A stretch of DNA of 64,000 bases from Azophilus sp965247035 (GCA_965247035.1 CBDFGJ010000001.1:186001-250000); one strand, 5' to 3'; counted from the stretch's first letter, positions 34,485 through 46,151 are shown. Numbers and translations: made by a program. The notes: generated from the sequence alone by a model not told the origin.

Positions 34485-35216
34485 GTGTCTCTTCTCCTCG
34501 TTCGAACCTGTCCAATTTCGTAGCATGGCCTTTCTCGACGGCGCGTCCGGGAAGCGCCTCGGCAGCGTCGACAGCAGCCACTCGGCCACGGCGTCCATCA
34601 ACTCCCAAGCCCGCTCGGTGCCCATCACTTCGGGCAGCCAAGTCGCCATCGACCGCAGCAGGTCCAGCGCCTCGGACACCGACCGCGCAGCCTCCATGGC
34701 GAGCACCGTCGCCGTCGGATTGCCATCCGGCAGATGCTCCACCGGCAGCCGCCTCGCGTCAAGGCAAAGGTACTCGTCCCATTGCTGCAACGGCTCGCCA
34801 ACGTCCGACACCAGCACGCCCACCACCGCGCCACTCGCGGTCCAGCGGTCCGGCCCGGCGTGGATCACCACCGCCAGCATCCGCTGCCGACCGTCCGGGT
34901 CGATCTCCCCCTGCCGGCGCAGGCGGTCGTAGGCCATCGACTTGTAGCTCGCCACCCGCGCCGCCATGCCGCGGTCCACGGTGGACTGAAACTCGACCAG
35001 CACCACCACGGAGCGTCCGCAAGCGTCGGCGTACCACACGCGCCAAGTGTCGTCGCCCTGGCGCTGTTCCGCCGGCGTCGTCCAGTTGGCTGAGAGCTGC
35101 CGCAGGCTGGCGAACTCCAGATGCTCGGCGAGCTCTGGGGCAAAGCCGCGCAGCAGATGCTCCACCATGGCGGGCAGGGAGAAGAGATGCTTCCATGCAG
35201 TGTCGAGTCCATTCAC
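34149..35216 (-). CDS. Rpn-family nuclease/putative transposase, full-length copy C
   Basis: This 355-residue protein starts (GTG) MNGLDTAWKHLFSLPAM-like, counting V as the first Met. The N-terminal PD-(D/E)XK nuclease domain contains DDTWRVWYADACGRSV and VVVLVEFQSTVDRGMAARV, where E-x-Q is the catalytic motif. A middle region ends near RKAMLRNWTGSNEEKRH. The C-terminal domain has a long Glu/Arg helix and a DUF4351-like tail. The frame is open further upstream to 35465 but loses similarity to the family. Known Rpn proteins are DNA endonucleases tied to RecA-independent recombination and phage defence. Confidence 0.85.
   Translation of the reverse strand: MNGLDTAWKHLFSLPAMVEHLLRGFAPELAEHLEFASLRQLSANWTTPAEQRQGDDTWRVWYADACGRSVVVLVEFQSTVDRGMAARVASYKSMAYDRLRRQGEIDPDGRQRMLAVVIHAGPDRWTASGAVVGVLVSDVGEPLQQWDEYLCLDARRLPVEHLPDGNPTATVLAMEAARSVSEALDLLRSMATWLPEVMGTERAWELMDAVAEWLLSTLPRRFPDAPSRKAMLRNWTGSNEEKRHMTTLPQRIAEWGDERQQAGWEEGRQAGRAEAREEVREEVRKEVREEAREEAREEERALLCRQATHKFDAATGQELDRRLRAVSNSERLSEVGAWIIECPTSAELLARVGLP
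34322..34405. repeat. 12-bp tandem repeat in the Rpn C linker
   Basis: About six to seven imperfect copies of cttcctcccgga/c encode the minus-strand Glu/Arg units. Copy A has roughly three units and copies B and D about one, so the repeat number varies between otherwise near-identical paralogs. Confidence 0.75.
34491..34499 (-). promoter_or_regulatory. Internal Shine-Dalgarno site within Rpn copy C
   Basis: The minus strand reads GAGGAGAAG, then AGACAC, then the internal ATG at 34484. It lies inside the coding sequence, at residues around SNEEKRH, and would drive translation of the short form. Confidence 0.65.
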
Positions 35217-35642
35217 CAGGGCACGGTATCGGCAACGGAACTGCTCGGAAGTGGGGGATCTGCCCGTCGGGGCGTCAGGATTGGCTGAAATTCGTGCGGG
35301 AATTCCCCGGTTGGTGGCGTGGAAAATCGCCTGCGTTGGGCGTCGGCGACCGCCGATAGCGCACGCCGGAGGACCGGCCGATGGCGCTTCTGCAAGACCG
35401 ACTAGCCTGCATATTGCATGAATGCCTCGGTTGATGTCTTGTTTTGCGGTGCTTGGCCGAAGCATCCGGATGTGCGTGCCGCTTGATTGGTTTTTGATCG
35501 ATTCACGGGGATTTGCCGTTTTTCACAGACACATCCCCCGACCCCATTGTTCATCAACGTACCGGAGCAGCATTCCTTGAGGATGGCGAGGAGTTCGGTC
35601 GGAAGGCTACGATTCGGAACAACTCTGATAGCCCTTGTTGGT
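35217..35642. other. Spacer between Rpn copies C and D
   Basis: The first 190 bases (to about 35403) are the conserved upstream part of the Rpn unit, almost identical to 36639-36822 and probably including its promoter. The next 230 bases are unrelated: a gtttttgatcgattcacgg stretch and ggctacgattcggaacaact, which also occurs left of copy A (33238-33260). No gene is supported. Confidence 0.55.
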
Positions 35643-35906
35643 CTATGGCAGGCCAACGCGAGCCAGCAGTTCGGTGCTCGTTGGGCATTCGATGATCCAA
35701 GCGCCCACTTCCGAGAGACGCTCCGGGTTTGACACCGCCCGCAGGCGACGGTCGAGTTCCTGGCCCGTTGCGGCGTCGAACTTGTGTGTTGCTTGGCGGC
35801 AGAGCAGCGCCCGGGCTTCCTCCCGGCCTGCTTGTCGGCCCTCCTCCCAGCCCGCCTGCTGGCGTTCGTCTCCCCACTCGGCTATGCGCTGTGGAAGTGT
35901 CGTCAT
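35643..35906 (-). CDS. Internal in-frame RpnS-like ORF inside copy D
   Basis: The last 87 codons have an ATG at 35906 with GAGGAGAAG (35913-35921) in front, exactly as in copy C and in the orphan copies. The linker length equals that of orphan copy B. If translated, it would give the short inhibitory form of the Rpn system. Confidence 0.65.
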   Translation of the reverse strand: MTTLPQRIAEWGDERQQAGWEEGRQAGREEARALLCRQATHKFDAATGQELDRRLRAVSNPERLSEVGAWIIECPTSTELLARVGLP

Positions 35907-36638
35907 GTGTCTCTTCTCCTCGTTCGAACCTGTCCAATTTCGTAGCATGGCCTTTCTCGACGGCGCGTCCGGGAAGCGCCTCGGCAGCGTCGACAGCAGC
36001 CACTCAGCCACGGCGTCCATCAACTTCCAAGCCCGCTCGGTGCCCATCACTTCGGGCAGCCAAGTCGCCATCGACCGCAACAGGTCCAGCGCCTCGGACA
36101 CCGACCGCGCAGCCTCCATGGCGAGCACCGTCGCCGTTGGATTGCCATCCGGCAGATGCTCCACCGGCAGCCGCCTCGCGTCAAGGCAAAGGTACTCGTC
36201 CCATTGCTGCAACGGCTCGCCAGCGTCCGACACCAGCACGCCCACCGCCGCGCCACTCGCGGTCCAGCGGTCCGGCCCGGCGTGGATCACCACCGCCAGC
36301 ATCCGCTGCCGACCGTCCGGGTCGATCTCCCCCTGCCGGCGCAGGCGATCGTAGGCCATCGACTTGTAGCTCGCCACCCGCGCCGCCATGCCGCGGTCCA
36401 CGGTGGACTGGAACTCGACCAGCACCACCACGGAGCGTCCGCAAGCGTCGGCGTACCACACGCGCCAAGTGTCGTCGCCCTGGCGCTGTTCCGCCGGTGT
36501 CGTCCAGTTGGCTGAGAGCTGCCGCAGGCTGGCGAACTCCAGATGCTCGGCGAGCTCTGGGGCAAAGCCGCGCAGCAGATGCTCCACCATGGCGGGCAGG
36601 GAGAAGAGATGCTTCCATGCGGTGTCGAGTCCATTCAC
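35643..36638 (-). CDS. Rpn-family nuclease/putative transposase, full-length copy D
   Basis: This 331-residue paralog of copy C is nearly identical across the nuclease domain (DDTWRVWYADACGRSV, VEFQSTVDRGMAARVASYKS) and the middle region. It differs by scattered substitutions and a shorter Glu/Arg linker (EEGRQAGREEARALLCRQ). GTG 36638 is used as start by analogy with copy C. TTG 36641 directly before it is also possible. It likely acts as a DNA endonuclease controlled by its own internal short form. Confidence 0.85.
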   Translation of the reverse strand: MNGLDTAWKHLFSLPAMVEHLLRGFAPELAEHLEFASLRQLSANWTTPAEQRQGDDTWRVWYADACGRSVVVLVEFQSTVDRGMAARVASYKSMAYDRLRRQGEIDPDGRQRMLAVVIHAGPDRWTASGAAVGVLVSDAGEPLQQWDEYLCLDARRLPVEHLPDGNPTATVLAMEAARSVSEALDLLRSMATWLPEVMGTERAWKLMDAVAEWLLSTLPRRFPDAPSRKAMLRNWTGSNEEKRHMTTLPQRIAEWGDERQQAGWEEGRQAGREEARALLCRQATHKFDAATGQELDRRLRAVSNPERLSEVGAWIIECPTSTELLARVGLP

Positions 36639-36845
36639 CAAGGCACGGTATCGGCAACGGAACTGCTCGGAAGTGGGGGATCTGCCCGTCGGGGCGTCAG
36701 GATTGGCTGAAATCCGTGCGGGAATTCGCCGGTTGGTGGCGTGGGAAATCGCCTGCGTTGGGCGTCGGCGACCACCGATAGCGCACGCCGGAGGACCGGC
36801 CGATGGCGCTTCTGCAAGACCGACCGGTTCTGTCTGGAAGGCGCA

Positions 36846-37202
36846 CTACTCTTCTTCGCCAAACGCTGCGAGCACTTCGTCGATCAGTTTGGCGCTGTTG
36901 GCGTCGAACAGGCGCCAACTCCCAAGCAGGGCAGGCGCCCGAGGGTCGGCAGCGGCTGACTGTTCCGGCAGCCACACCGCGGCCCTCCGCGCTGGCCAGC
37001 CGAGTTCCGCTTCGGCGCGTACGCGGTCGGCTTGGTCGCAGAACGCATAGCCCACTTCGGGAACCGGAAGCCCTGCCTTAGCGAACGCCTCCAGTGCCGG
37101 GCGCAGCTCGGGGGTTGTGAATGAAACCGCTGCCAACCATTCCTCGTCGACGGGCGTTGTTGGGTGTTCGACGACCTCGGCGGGCACAGGTTTCAGTGAC
37201 AC
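36846..37202 (-). CDS. Small protein of unknown function, possibly a helicase C-terminal remnant
   Basis: This is a 118-residue ORF with GTG start overlapping the stop of the TonB-dependent receptor (TAGTG). The product has the pattern LPVPEVGYAFCDQADRV, then AEAELGWPARRAAVWLPEQS and an ending VLAAFGEEE. This resembles, from memory only, the extreme C terminus of some large DEAD/DEAH-box helicases, so it may be a remnant. The tail end lies just before the conserved upstream part of Rpn copy D. Codon use looks coding. Confidence 0.45.
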   Translation of the reverse strand: MSLKPVPAEVVEHPTTPVDEEWLAAVSFTTPELRPALEAFAKAGLPVPEVGYAFCDQADRVRAEAELGWPARRAAVWLPEQSAAADPRAPALLGSWRLFDANSAKLIDEVLAAFGEEE

Positions 37203-40093
37203 TAAATCCTGATCTGAGCCGAAATGAAGTACGTTCTTCCGATGGCGTCGTAGACACCAAGATTGGTGACTGCTGGAGCACCGCTCACAACTGGCGGCTT
37301 TTTGTTGATGAGGTTGGTCGCGCCGATATTGAGCCGGTAGCGCTGCGCAAGTGTCAGTGAACCCGAGAAATCCAAGTAGTTGACCAGGCTCGTACCTTTC
37401 ACCGTGGATGCCGCATTGGCCACCGAACTAATGTCGTCCATGCTGGGGATGAGGCGCCACTGAACCGTTGCTGACATAGGTCCTTTCTCGAACGTCAAGC
37501 TGGTCAGAAGCTGCCATTGAGGGTAACTGAACTGGGGGCTGATCGTGCCAGCATAATCTTGGAAGGCGTCGTCAGCTAGTGTTGCGATTTCGAAGTCAAG
37601 CAAGTAGTTGGCGTAGCTGGCCAGTTGCACCATATCTCCTTCCTCCCCCATCGGCATTGTCAACTCAAACGCTAGGTCAATGCCGGACGTCTTGAAGCCG
37701 CCTAGATTGAGATATGGCTGGTTGATCGAGTTGAACAGTCCCGAGGGCGAGCGGTCTATCTGCTGACAAAAGAAATTGTTGGCGTCGTAAGAGGGGTTTG
37801 AGCCATCTAGGTTGTAGCATTTCGCTAGGGTCTGTGGTGCATCTACAACAAAGATGGCGTCCTCTACTTCCATCTCGTAGTAGTCGATGGACAGTCGCAT
37901 CCCCCCCAACGGCGAATCGCCGAGTGGTACATCAAGCACAAAGCCCGCAGTTAACGTGTCCGCGGATTCAAACTCGAGATCACGATTGCCGACAGTTGTG
38001 GTGACGGTGGACGCAGCAGGCAGTTGATGTTGCCCGACCCTGGATGGATCCAGGCCCGTTGCGATGCAAAGCGCCTGCACATCCGGGTTCACCTGAGCAG
38101 GATGGCGAGCATCGCAGGGGTCGCCCGCACCTGGTGGCAAACCAACAGCGCTGACCTGCTGAGTGCCTGCACTAAAAAACTCATCTACGTTGGGTGCTCG
38201 CAAAGCGCGCTGAAATCCACCTCGAAGGGTCAGGATATCTATTGGACGCCAGTCAATTTCCGCCTTATAAGTCTCAGCACTACCGACGATGTTGTAATCG
38301 GAAAAGCGATAACCCAAGGTGGCATTGAGGTTCAAAATCAGTGGTACGAACAACTCGCCGGCCAGTTCGTAGACGCCGATTTTCCCGTTCGTAGGCTGTG
38401 CAGCGGAAAGACTTGCCAGATCGTTGGCGGCGACATCCGCATCTGGATTGAAGCGATAGGTGTTTTTTCGATAATTCCCGATCAATGCGAAACGCACCTC
38501 CCCGGTGAAGATGTCAATTAGAGGCCCTTCCAAGACAGCCTCAATAATGGTCTGCTTCAACGTGGTGGTGTTCGTCGGACGACGCGAAACATAATCAAGG
38601 CAATCTGACGACAGGGGTTTGCTACCGAACACCGCGAAACCGCCGGTGCAAATACTCTCACCTCCATCTGGCGCATCCACTAGGGCCTGAAAGGCGCTGA
38701 CGCTGACCGCGCCAGCCGAAGTGGAATCGGTGTTTTTTGCTTTGCTGAACGACAGATACACATCCCAGTTCAGCGTCTCTTCAGCATTCCCCCCTTTGAC
38801 ACCGAACAGCAGCTGTCGGAGGTCATTTTCGGTATTGTAGGTTCGCGGCCCAGCGTCAGACGCCCGATAGTGAACTTCCACCGGTGCGTTTGGATTGCCC
38901 GTGCGTGATGCAAGAACTTCTTGCCAGTCCGAATTCGCCACAAAATGGGGATTGGTGACGGGGATGGATATCCCCCACGGGCCGGCAAGAATAGGCTCTG
39001 AGCCGATATTCTGCGCTTCGGTACTGGCCAACTGCAGCTGCACATAGGCTGTTGCTGCTGCATGGAACTCGTACTCCGCTTTCCCGAAGTATGCGTAACG
39101 CTCTAGCGGTGTCCGAAGGTGGTTGTAGTAGGTGCCGTGATAGCCGAAGGCGCCATCACTTCCGGCGATGAAGGGCGCATCAGTGGCCCCCGTGAAATTA
39201 CTCTGAGCCCCGGCGCCGGAGGCAAACAGCGTTCCATCATCGTTGATGCCAAGGAACATGCTTGGTGCAGGCCCCGCCCCGTGGCCGGTGAGGATGCCGT
39301 TAATCGCGTCAGGGCTTGCGCCCAAAGCTGGCGTCGCACGGACATAGGGTATGAAGTTGCTGGGTGTCGGCTTGGCAAAGAAGCCTCGATCGAGAACTGC
39401 GACCCCGGAGCGATCGAAATACTCTGCCGTCACCAGCAGTGAGCCGCGTCCGCCGGCAAAATTAGACCCGAATGCAACGGCGCCGAATTTCGTGCTTTCG
39501 TCGGCGCGTTCATTACGCGCCCGGTACTGAGCCGCGAATTCCAAGCCCTCGAGGTTTCGTGTTCTCAGGTTGATGGCGCCCGCAACGGCATCGGAACCGT
39601 AGGTTGCCGATGCGCCACCGGTGATGACTTCTGCATCGCCAATTGCAAAAAACGGAATCGTGTTCAAATCGATGGCGCCGTTACCACTTGACGATTGCAG
39701 CCTGCGTCCATCAATCAGCACTAGGTTTCTTTGTGGACCTAGGCCGCGCAGGTTGAGCGTGGATTGACCGATCGTACCGCCGGAACTGGTGTTGCTGAAA
39801 TCACCCAGCCCAGGGCGAAACTGCGGCAGTCGCCGAAGAAAATCGTCCAGAGCGGTGAAACCTTGTCGGGTCATCCCCTGCACGTTGGCGGTGACGATTG
39901 GACTGGCGGCAACGAAGTCCTCTCTGGCGATTCGGGTGCCAATCACGACTTCCTCGACCAAAGCGGCGTCTTCGTCTTCGTTGGAATTTTGAGCAAACGC
40001 TAAGTTGCTTATGAATGCCAGAGCAGAAACGGCGAACGAAATCGAAAGTGTCTGGAGTGCGCTTAATGCCGCCGTGGCAAGTCGAATTTTCAT
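37202..40093 (-). CDS. TonB-dependent outer membrane receptor
   Basis: This is a 963-residue receptor. A signal peptide (MKIRLATAALSALQTLSIS to LAFA) is followed by a TonB-box-like stretch DAALVEEVVIGTRI. The plug domain contains LNLRGLGPQRNLVLIDGRR and ITGGASATYGSDAVAGAINL. A long 22-strand barrel follows, ending in the aromatic C terminus YFISAQIRI. It imports a large or scarce substrate across the outer membrane using TonB energy. The frame is open to 40387, but ATG 40093 has GAGGGG and a proper signal sequence. Substrate unknown. Confidence 0.93.
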   Translation of the reverse strand: MKIRLATAALSALQTLSISFAVSALAFISNLAFAQNSNEDEDAALVEEVVIGTRIAREDFVAASPIVTANVQGMTRQGFTALDDFLRRLPQFRPGLGDFSNTSSGGTIGQSTLNLRGLGPQRNLVLIDGRRLQSSSGNGAIDLNTIPFFAIGDAEVITGGASATYGSDAVAGAINLRTRNLEGLEFAAQYRARNERADESTKFGAVAFGSNFAGGRGSLLVTAEYFDRSGVAVLDRGFFAKPTPSNFIPYVRATPALGASPDAINGILTGHGAGPAPSMFLGINDDGTLFASGAGAQSNFTGATDAPFIAGSDGAFGYHGTYYNHLRTPLERYAYFGKAEYEFHAAATAYVQLQLASTEAQNIGSEPILAGPWGISIPVTNPHFVANSDWQEVLASRTGNPNAPVEVHYRASDAGPRTYNTENDLRQLLFGVKGGNAEETLNWDVYLSFSKAKNTDSTSAGAVSVSAFQALVDAPDGGESICTGGFAVFGSKPLSSDCLDYVSRRPTNTTTLKQTIIEAVLEGPLIDIFTGEVRFALIGNYRKNTYRFNPDADVAANDLASLSAAQPTNGKIGVYELAGELFVPLILNLNATLGYRFSDYNIVGSAETYKAEIDWRPIDILTLRGGFQRALRAPNVDEFFSAGTQQVSAVGLPPGAGDPCDARHPAQVNPDVQALCIATGLDPSRVGQHQLPAASTVTTTVGNRDLEFESADTLTAGFVLDVPLGDSPLGGMRLSIDYYEMEVEDAIFVVDAPQTLAKCYNLDGSNPSYDANNFFCQQIDRSPSGLFNSINQPYLNLGGFKTSGIDLAFELTMPMGEEGDMVQLASYANYLLDFEIATLADDAFQDYAGTISPQFSYPQWQLLTSLTFEKGPMSATVQWRLIPSMDDISSVANAASTVKGTSLVNYLDFSGSLTLAQRYRLNIGATNLINKKPPVVSGAPAVTNLGVYDAIGRTYFISAQIRI

Positions 40094-40715
40094 TTGATCC
40101 CCTCGTATCAACATAATCAAACCCGTTCGAGCGTCGCCGAAGCTTGCGTATCTGGTTGCAGCGCTGATCGTGGTCCAATGACTGATCGCACCGGCCCATA
40201 CTACAGATTGAGCGTAGCTAAGTGTATTGCGGACAGAACATGGGCTTCGATACGAATTTTTACACAAAGGATCATCAATACAGGCATTAACGTTGCCAAA
40301 TAGGCTGAAACGAACAGACGGGCACCGTATGAGGCTGCCAGGTCCACGCACTGTCCTTTTAGCTTTCGCCTGAGCTTTGCTGGGCACGCCACTACCCGCT
40401 GGTGCCCAGGTCAGGCTCGATCAGAACGTTGCCTACGGCATGGCATGTATTCCGGCTTGGCCTGGTTGATGGATATTGACTATCCGGTGGGAGCAACGCT
40501 GGCGCGGGTTTGGCCGCCCGGCGGGCGGTGCGCTTCATTCGGCATCACGTGAGCAAGAAGCGCTGACCCCGTATGGATGTGGCTTGCAACTGCACAATAA
40601 CCTATTGGTCGCTACGTGCGCTAGCCAGTTTGCAGTTGACGGTCATGGGCCGGGGCAATCGCCCATGACGCCTGCCGCTGTCTTGTAGCTGGTTGCCGAG
40701 TTGCGGTCGCCGGCT
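40094..40715. other. Intergenic region, no gene supported
   Basis: About 620 bases between the receptor start and the guaB end. It should hold the receptor promoter. Base composition is lower in GC than the neighbours around 40200-40320. No RNA gene, repeat match or operator was recognised. Confidence 0.45.
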
Positions 40716-42185
40716 TCAACGCAACGGGTAGTTGGGCGCTTCCTTGGTGATGGCGACATCGTGGACGTGGCTCTCGGCCGCGCTGGCGGCGCTGACGCGA
40801 ACAAACTCCGGATTGGAGCGCATCGTTTCGATGTCCTTTGAGCCGGTATATCCCATGGCCGCCTTCAGTCCGCCAATCAGTTGATGAATGATCGGCCCCA
40901 CCGGACCGCGATAGGGCACCCGGCCTTCAATGCCCTCCGGCACCAACTTCTGGCCGTCCGCCTGCGCTTCCTGGAAGTAGCGATCACTTGATCCGTGGCG
41001 GTTGCCCATGGCGCTCATGGAGCCCATGCCGCGATAGGATTTGTAGGTGCGCCCCTGATACAGCTCCACTTCGCCCGGGGCTTCATCGGTACCGGCGAAC
41101 AAGCTGCCCAGCATCACCGAACTAGCGCCGGCGGCGACCGCCTTGGCGATGTCCCCTGAGTAGCGAATGCCGCCATCCGATATCACCGGCACGTCCACCT
41201 CGTTGGCCGCAGCCACTGCTTCCGAAACGGCTGTGATCTGCGGTACGCCGATGCCGGCAATCACCCGAGTGGTGCAGATGGAGCCTGGCCCCATGCCTAC
41301 TTTGATGGCATCCGCTCCCGCTGCCAACAGCGCTTGGGTGCCGGCTTTGGTCGCCACGTTGCCGCCGATGACCTGCATGTCCGGGTAGCGCTGCTTGATG
41401 AGGCTGACCGAGTCAAGAACGCTTTGGGAATGACCGTGAGCGGTATCGACCACGATGACATCGACTCCGGCTTCGATGAGCGCATCGACTCGCTCGTCGG
41501 TGTCCGCCGCCGTGCCGACGCTGGCACCCACCCGTAGCTGCCCGGCTTCGTCCTTGCAGGCGTCGGGAAACGCCTGCGCCTTTTGGATGTCCTTCACCGT
41601 CACCATGCCTTTCAACTCGAATGCGCCATTGACCAGCAGCACCTTCTCAATGCGGTGTTGGTGCAGGATGTTGGTTATTTCATCAAAGCTGGCGTTCTCC
41701 GAAGCGGTCACCAGCCGCTCCTTCGGTGTCATAGCGTCCCTGACCTTGGCGTCCAAGCGCTTCTCGAAGCGCACGTCCCTAGCGGTGACGATGCCGACTA
41801 GACGGTCCCCCTCCACCACCGGCACGCCCGATATCCGGTTCTCCTGAGTGAGCGCCAAGAGGTCCGCCACGGTGCGGTGCGGCTCTATGGTGATGGGGTC
41901 GCGGATGACGCCGGTTTCAAACTTCTTCACCGCCCGCACTTCCCGCACTTGGGAATAAATGCTCATGTTCTTATGCACGACGCCCATGCCGCCTTCCTGA
42001 GCGATGGCGATGGCCAGCTTAGACTCGGTCACGGTGTCCATGGCCGACGACATCATCGGGATGTTGAGGCTGATCCGTCGGGTCAGACGGGTCTTGAGAT
42101 CGACTTCCGAAGGCAGTATTTGGGAGTGGGCAGGAAGCAGCAAGACATCGTCAAACGTGAGCGCATCATAAGCGATTCGCAACAT
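40716..42185 (-). CDS. guaB: Inosine-5'-monophosphate dehydrogenase
   Basis: This 489-residue enzyme oxidises IMP to XMP, the first step to GMP. The N terminus is MLRIAYDALTFDDVLLLPAH. Two CBS domains occupy about residues 95-205. The catalytic Cys lies in GMGPGSICTTRVI near residue 301, and the active-site flap contains YRGMGSMSAMG. The C-terminal EGRVPYRGPV is normal. The gene stands alone: guaA does not follow within the window. Confidence 0.97.
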   Translation of the reverse strand: MLRIAYDALTFDDVLLLPAHSQILPSEVDLKTRLTRRISLNIPMMSSAMDTVTESKLAIAIAQEGGMGVVHKNMSIYSQVREVRAVKKFETGVIRDPITIEPHRTVADLLALTQENRISGVPVVEGDRLVGIVTARDVRFEKRLDAKVRDAMTPKERLVTASENASFDEITNILHQHRIEKVLLVNGAFELKGMVTVKDIQKAQAFPDACKDEAGQLRVGASVGTAADTDERVDALIEAGVDVIVVDTAHGHSQSVLDSVSLIKQRYPDMQVIGGNVATKAGTQALLAAGADAIKVGMGPGSICTTRVIAGIGVPQITAVSEAVAAANEVDVPVISDGGIRYSGDIAKAVAAGASSVMLGSLFAGTDEAPGEVELYQGRTYKSYRGMGSMSAMGNRHGSSDRYFQEAQADGQKLVPEGIEGRVPYRGPVGPIIHQLIGGLKAAMGYTGSKDIETMRSNPEFVRVSAASAAESHVHDVAITKEAPNYPLR

Positions 42186-42372
42186 CTGTTAGCCCCACAA
42201 AAGGGGAATTCTAAAGGTGGGATGGGACGGTGTAAACAAGGTTGTGCTGACTCGCCACCGATGAGACTGGGATGGGCGCTCTGCAACCGGGTGCGGCAAC
42301 CAACCCTTCAAATCATGGCAACGAGAGGCCGCGTCAGCGTCAGGGTCAAAGCCGCCAAGGTCTATGAACCAA

Positions 42373-42405
42373 GGGAACTCTGATTAACTCCAATGATTGA
42401 AAGTT
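42373..42405. mobile_element. Solitary MITE-type terminus
   Basis: The bases gggaactctgattaactccaa followed by tgattga align with the inward-reading right end of the MITE at 30622-30763 (agaaccactgattcacttcca, then aggattga). No partner end was found nearby, so this is probably a remnant. Confidence 0.5.
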
Positions 42406-42606
42406 AATAACAGCCACATTTTATCCGGCGGGAAGATCCATGCGCCAATAACCACTGGCCGACGGATTTGAAAAACACCGCAAGCGAACTCGTAAGGAAC
42501 GGTTTTCGGACGATGTGAACACCCTGCGCCGGTGGGCTCCTGCACAGTGGGGACCCAATCAGGCGGTGGTGGATGCCTGCACGACGGGTGCATGGAATCC
42601 AATGCC

Positions 42607-42788
42607 AAGACTGTTGCGAAATCCCGGCTGACCTTCAAGGCGACGACCTTGAACCTGCTGCAAGCGGCCAATCGGATCGAGTTGCTGGCCGCCTAGGGGC
42701 GGGGCCCGCCCGAATTCGTTCCAAACCGCAGGTTTCGGGGCCACGACAGGCCGCAACAAGCAGATCCAACCCAGTTCCACCGGCCTGT
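42607..42788. repeat. Dispersed repeat R, copy 1 (forward, internal deletion)
   Basis: It begins with the block ctgttgcgaaatcccggctg, continues through gcggccaatcggatcgagtt and gcaggtttcggggccacgac, and ends cagatccaacccagttccac. Compared with copies at 52022-52230 and 59926-60164 it lacks about 50 bases before the last block. Confidence 0.75.
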
Positions 42789-42991
42789 TAAAGTGTCTGA
42801 ACTGCAACCTAGGTTCCCACAGGTTGACTGATTGCAAGATTCGGTGTTTGTAACTTGATTGGGAAAAAGGGCCGTGCGTTCATCCGCGGCAGGGCGCAAC
42901 CCATTCCGGCAAAGGCGCTAAGCACCCACCAAACCATCTGCGATCAGCTTTAGTCGCCGAGGTTTGCAATGTGCTTGGTTTGATGGCCACG

Positions 42992-45212
<2,221 letters not shown>

Positions 45213-45235
<23 letters not shown>

Positions 45236-46151
45236 CTCCAGCAATCTCCAGATGCAACAGGGTGAACTCGGCCGCCGTCGCGGCCGCTTGAAACTCCGCT
45301 AGGCCGCTTGGGGATTCGGCAAACGCTGCGCCTATGTCCCCGCCACCGGCGCCGCACGGCTTGTAGACGAGATTATAGCGGTGGGCGAGTTGTTCTGCTC
45401 GCCTGTGGGATGAGGTGTAGATGCCCAACGCAGCAACTTGGTCCAACCTCTTTAGCGCTCTGACATAGGCGCTCAGCCGATCAAGGTCCAACAGTTCGCA
45501 CAGATGTTCCGCACCGGCTGCAAGATCATCCAAAGCGCTGTTGTCGCTACGCTGAAGATAGTTTTTGAAGCGGTCCAGATGCTGTTTGGTGTTGGCGCTT
45601 TCTCCGGTCCACAGGAATTGGCATTGCGGCAGCGAGGCGGCGAGCGGCGTCGCCCGCCCGTCTTGGTAGCGCAGAACGCCGCCGTAAAATCCGGCCGCCA
45701 CGTCGATGCCGCTGCCTTGACCATCTTGAAATTGGCGGTGGGCTTGCAGCGCCTGGTCAAAACTTGGCGGTTCACCAATGAATTGTGCGCAAGCGCCCTG
45801 AATCGCGACGCACAACGCGGCGCTGGAGCCGAGCCCGAGTTTCCCGCCTTGGTGGTAGAAGGCGCCAGTGTCAAGGCGCAAGGCCACCGGGTTGGTGCGC
45901 CGCCAGCCGAGGACGTTCAAGATATGCCAAGCTAGCATCGCTGCCGGTTGATTCTGCGGCGGTTGCGAAGGCAGGCGCTCAAAGGCCTCGATGGGAGCCC
46001 TAAAGCCCTTAGCGGTGAAGCGAAACTCGGTGTTGGGAGCCAGTTTGCAGACCGCGTGTCGATTGACGGCGAGCACAACGGCGGGTGCGCCGGCCAGGAC
46101 GGCGTATTCACCCAACAGCACCACCTTGCCTGGTGCCTTGGCGAGGATCAA
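45213..46151 (-). CDS. Phosphomevalonate kinase (GHMP kinase)
   Basis: This is a 312-residue GHMP kinase. TTG 46151 gives MILAKAPGKVVLLGEYAVLA, the exact family start, and overlaps the stop of the decarboxylase gene (TTGA). Motif 2 is GGKLGLGSSAALCVAI, the middle motif is QGSGIDVAAGFYGGVLRY, and motif 3 is YKPCGAGGGDIGAAF. By operon context and motifs it phosphorylates 5-phosphomevalonate. Its end overlaps the HMGR-kinase fusion by over 20 bases, so the three genes are tightly coupled. Confidence 0.87.

Larger units (their letters stand above)
42186..42991. other. Intergenic region with MITE end and repeat R
   Basis: This gap of about 800 bases holds a MITE-like terminus near 42373 and repeat R copy 1 (42607-42788). 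Frames open on either strand here translate the repeat and are not counted as genes. The guaB promoter must lie in the first 150 bases. Confidence 0.5.

Noticed and set aside
34274..35359. 361-codon plus-strand ORF opposite Rpn copy C, with a similar one opposite copy D
   Set aside because: They mirror the minus-strand Rpn genes, and the product is Pro/Arg/Ser-rich without motifs. They recur only because the DNA is duplicated.
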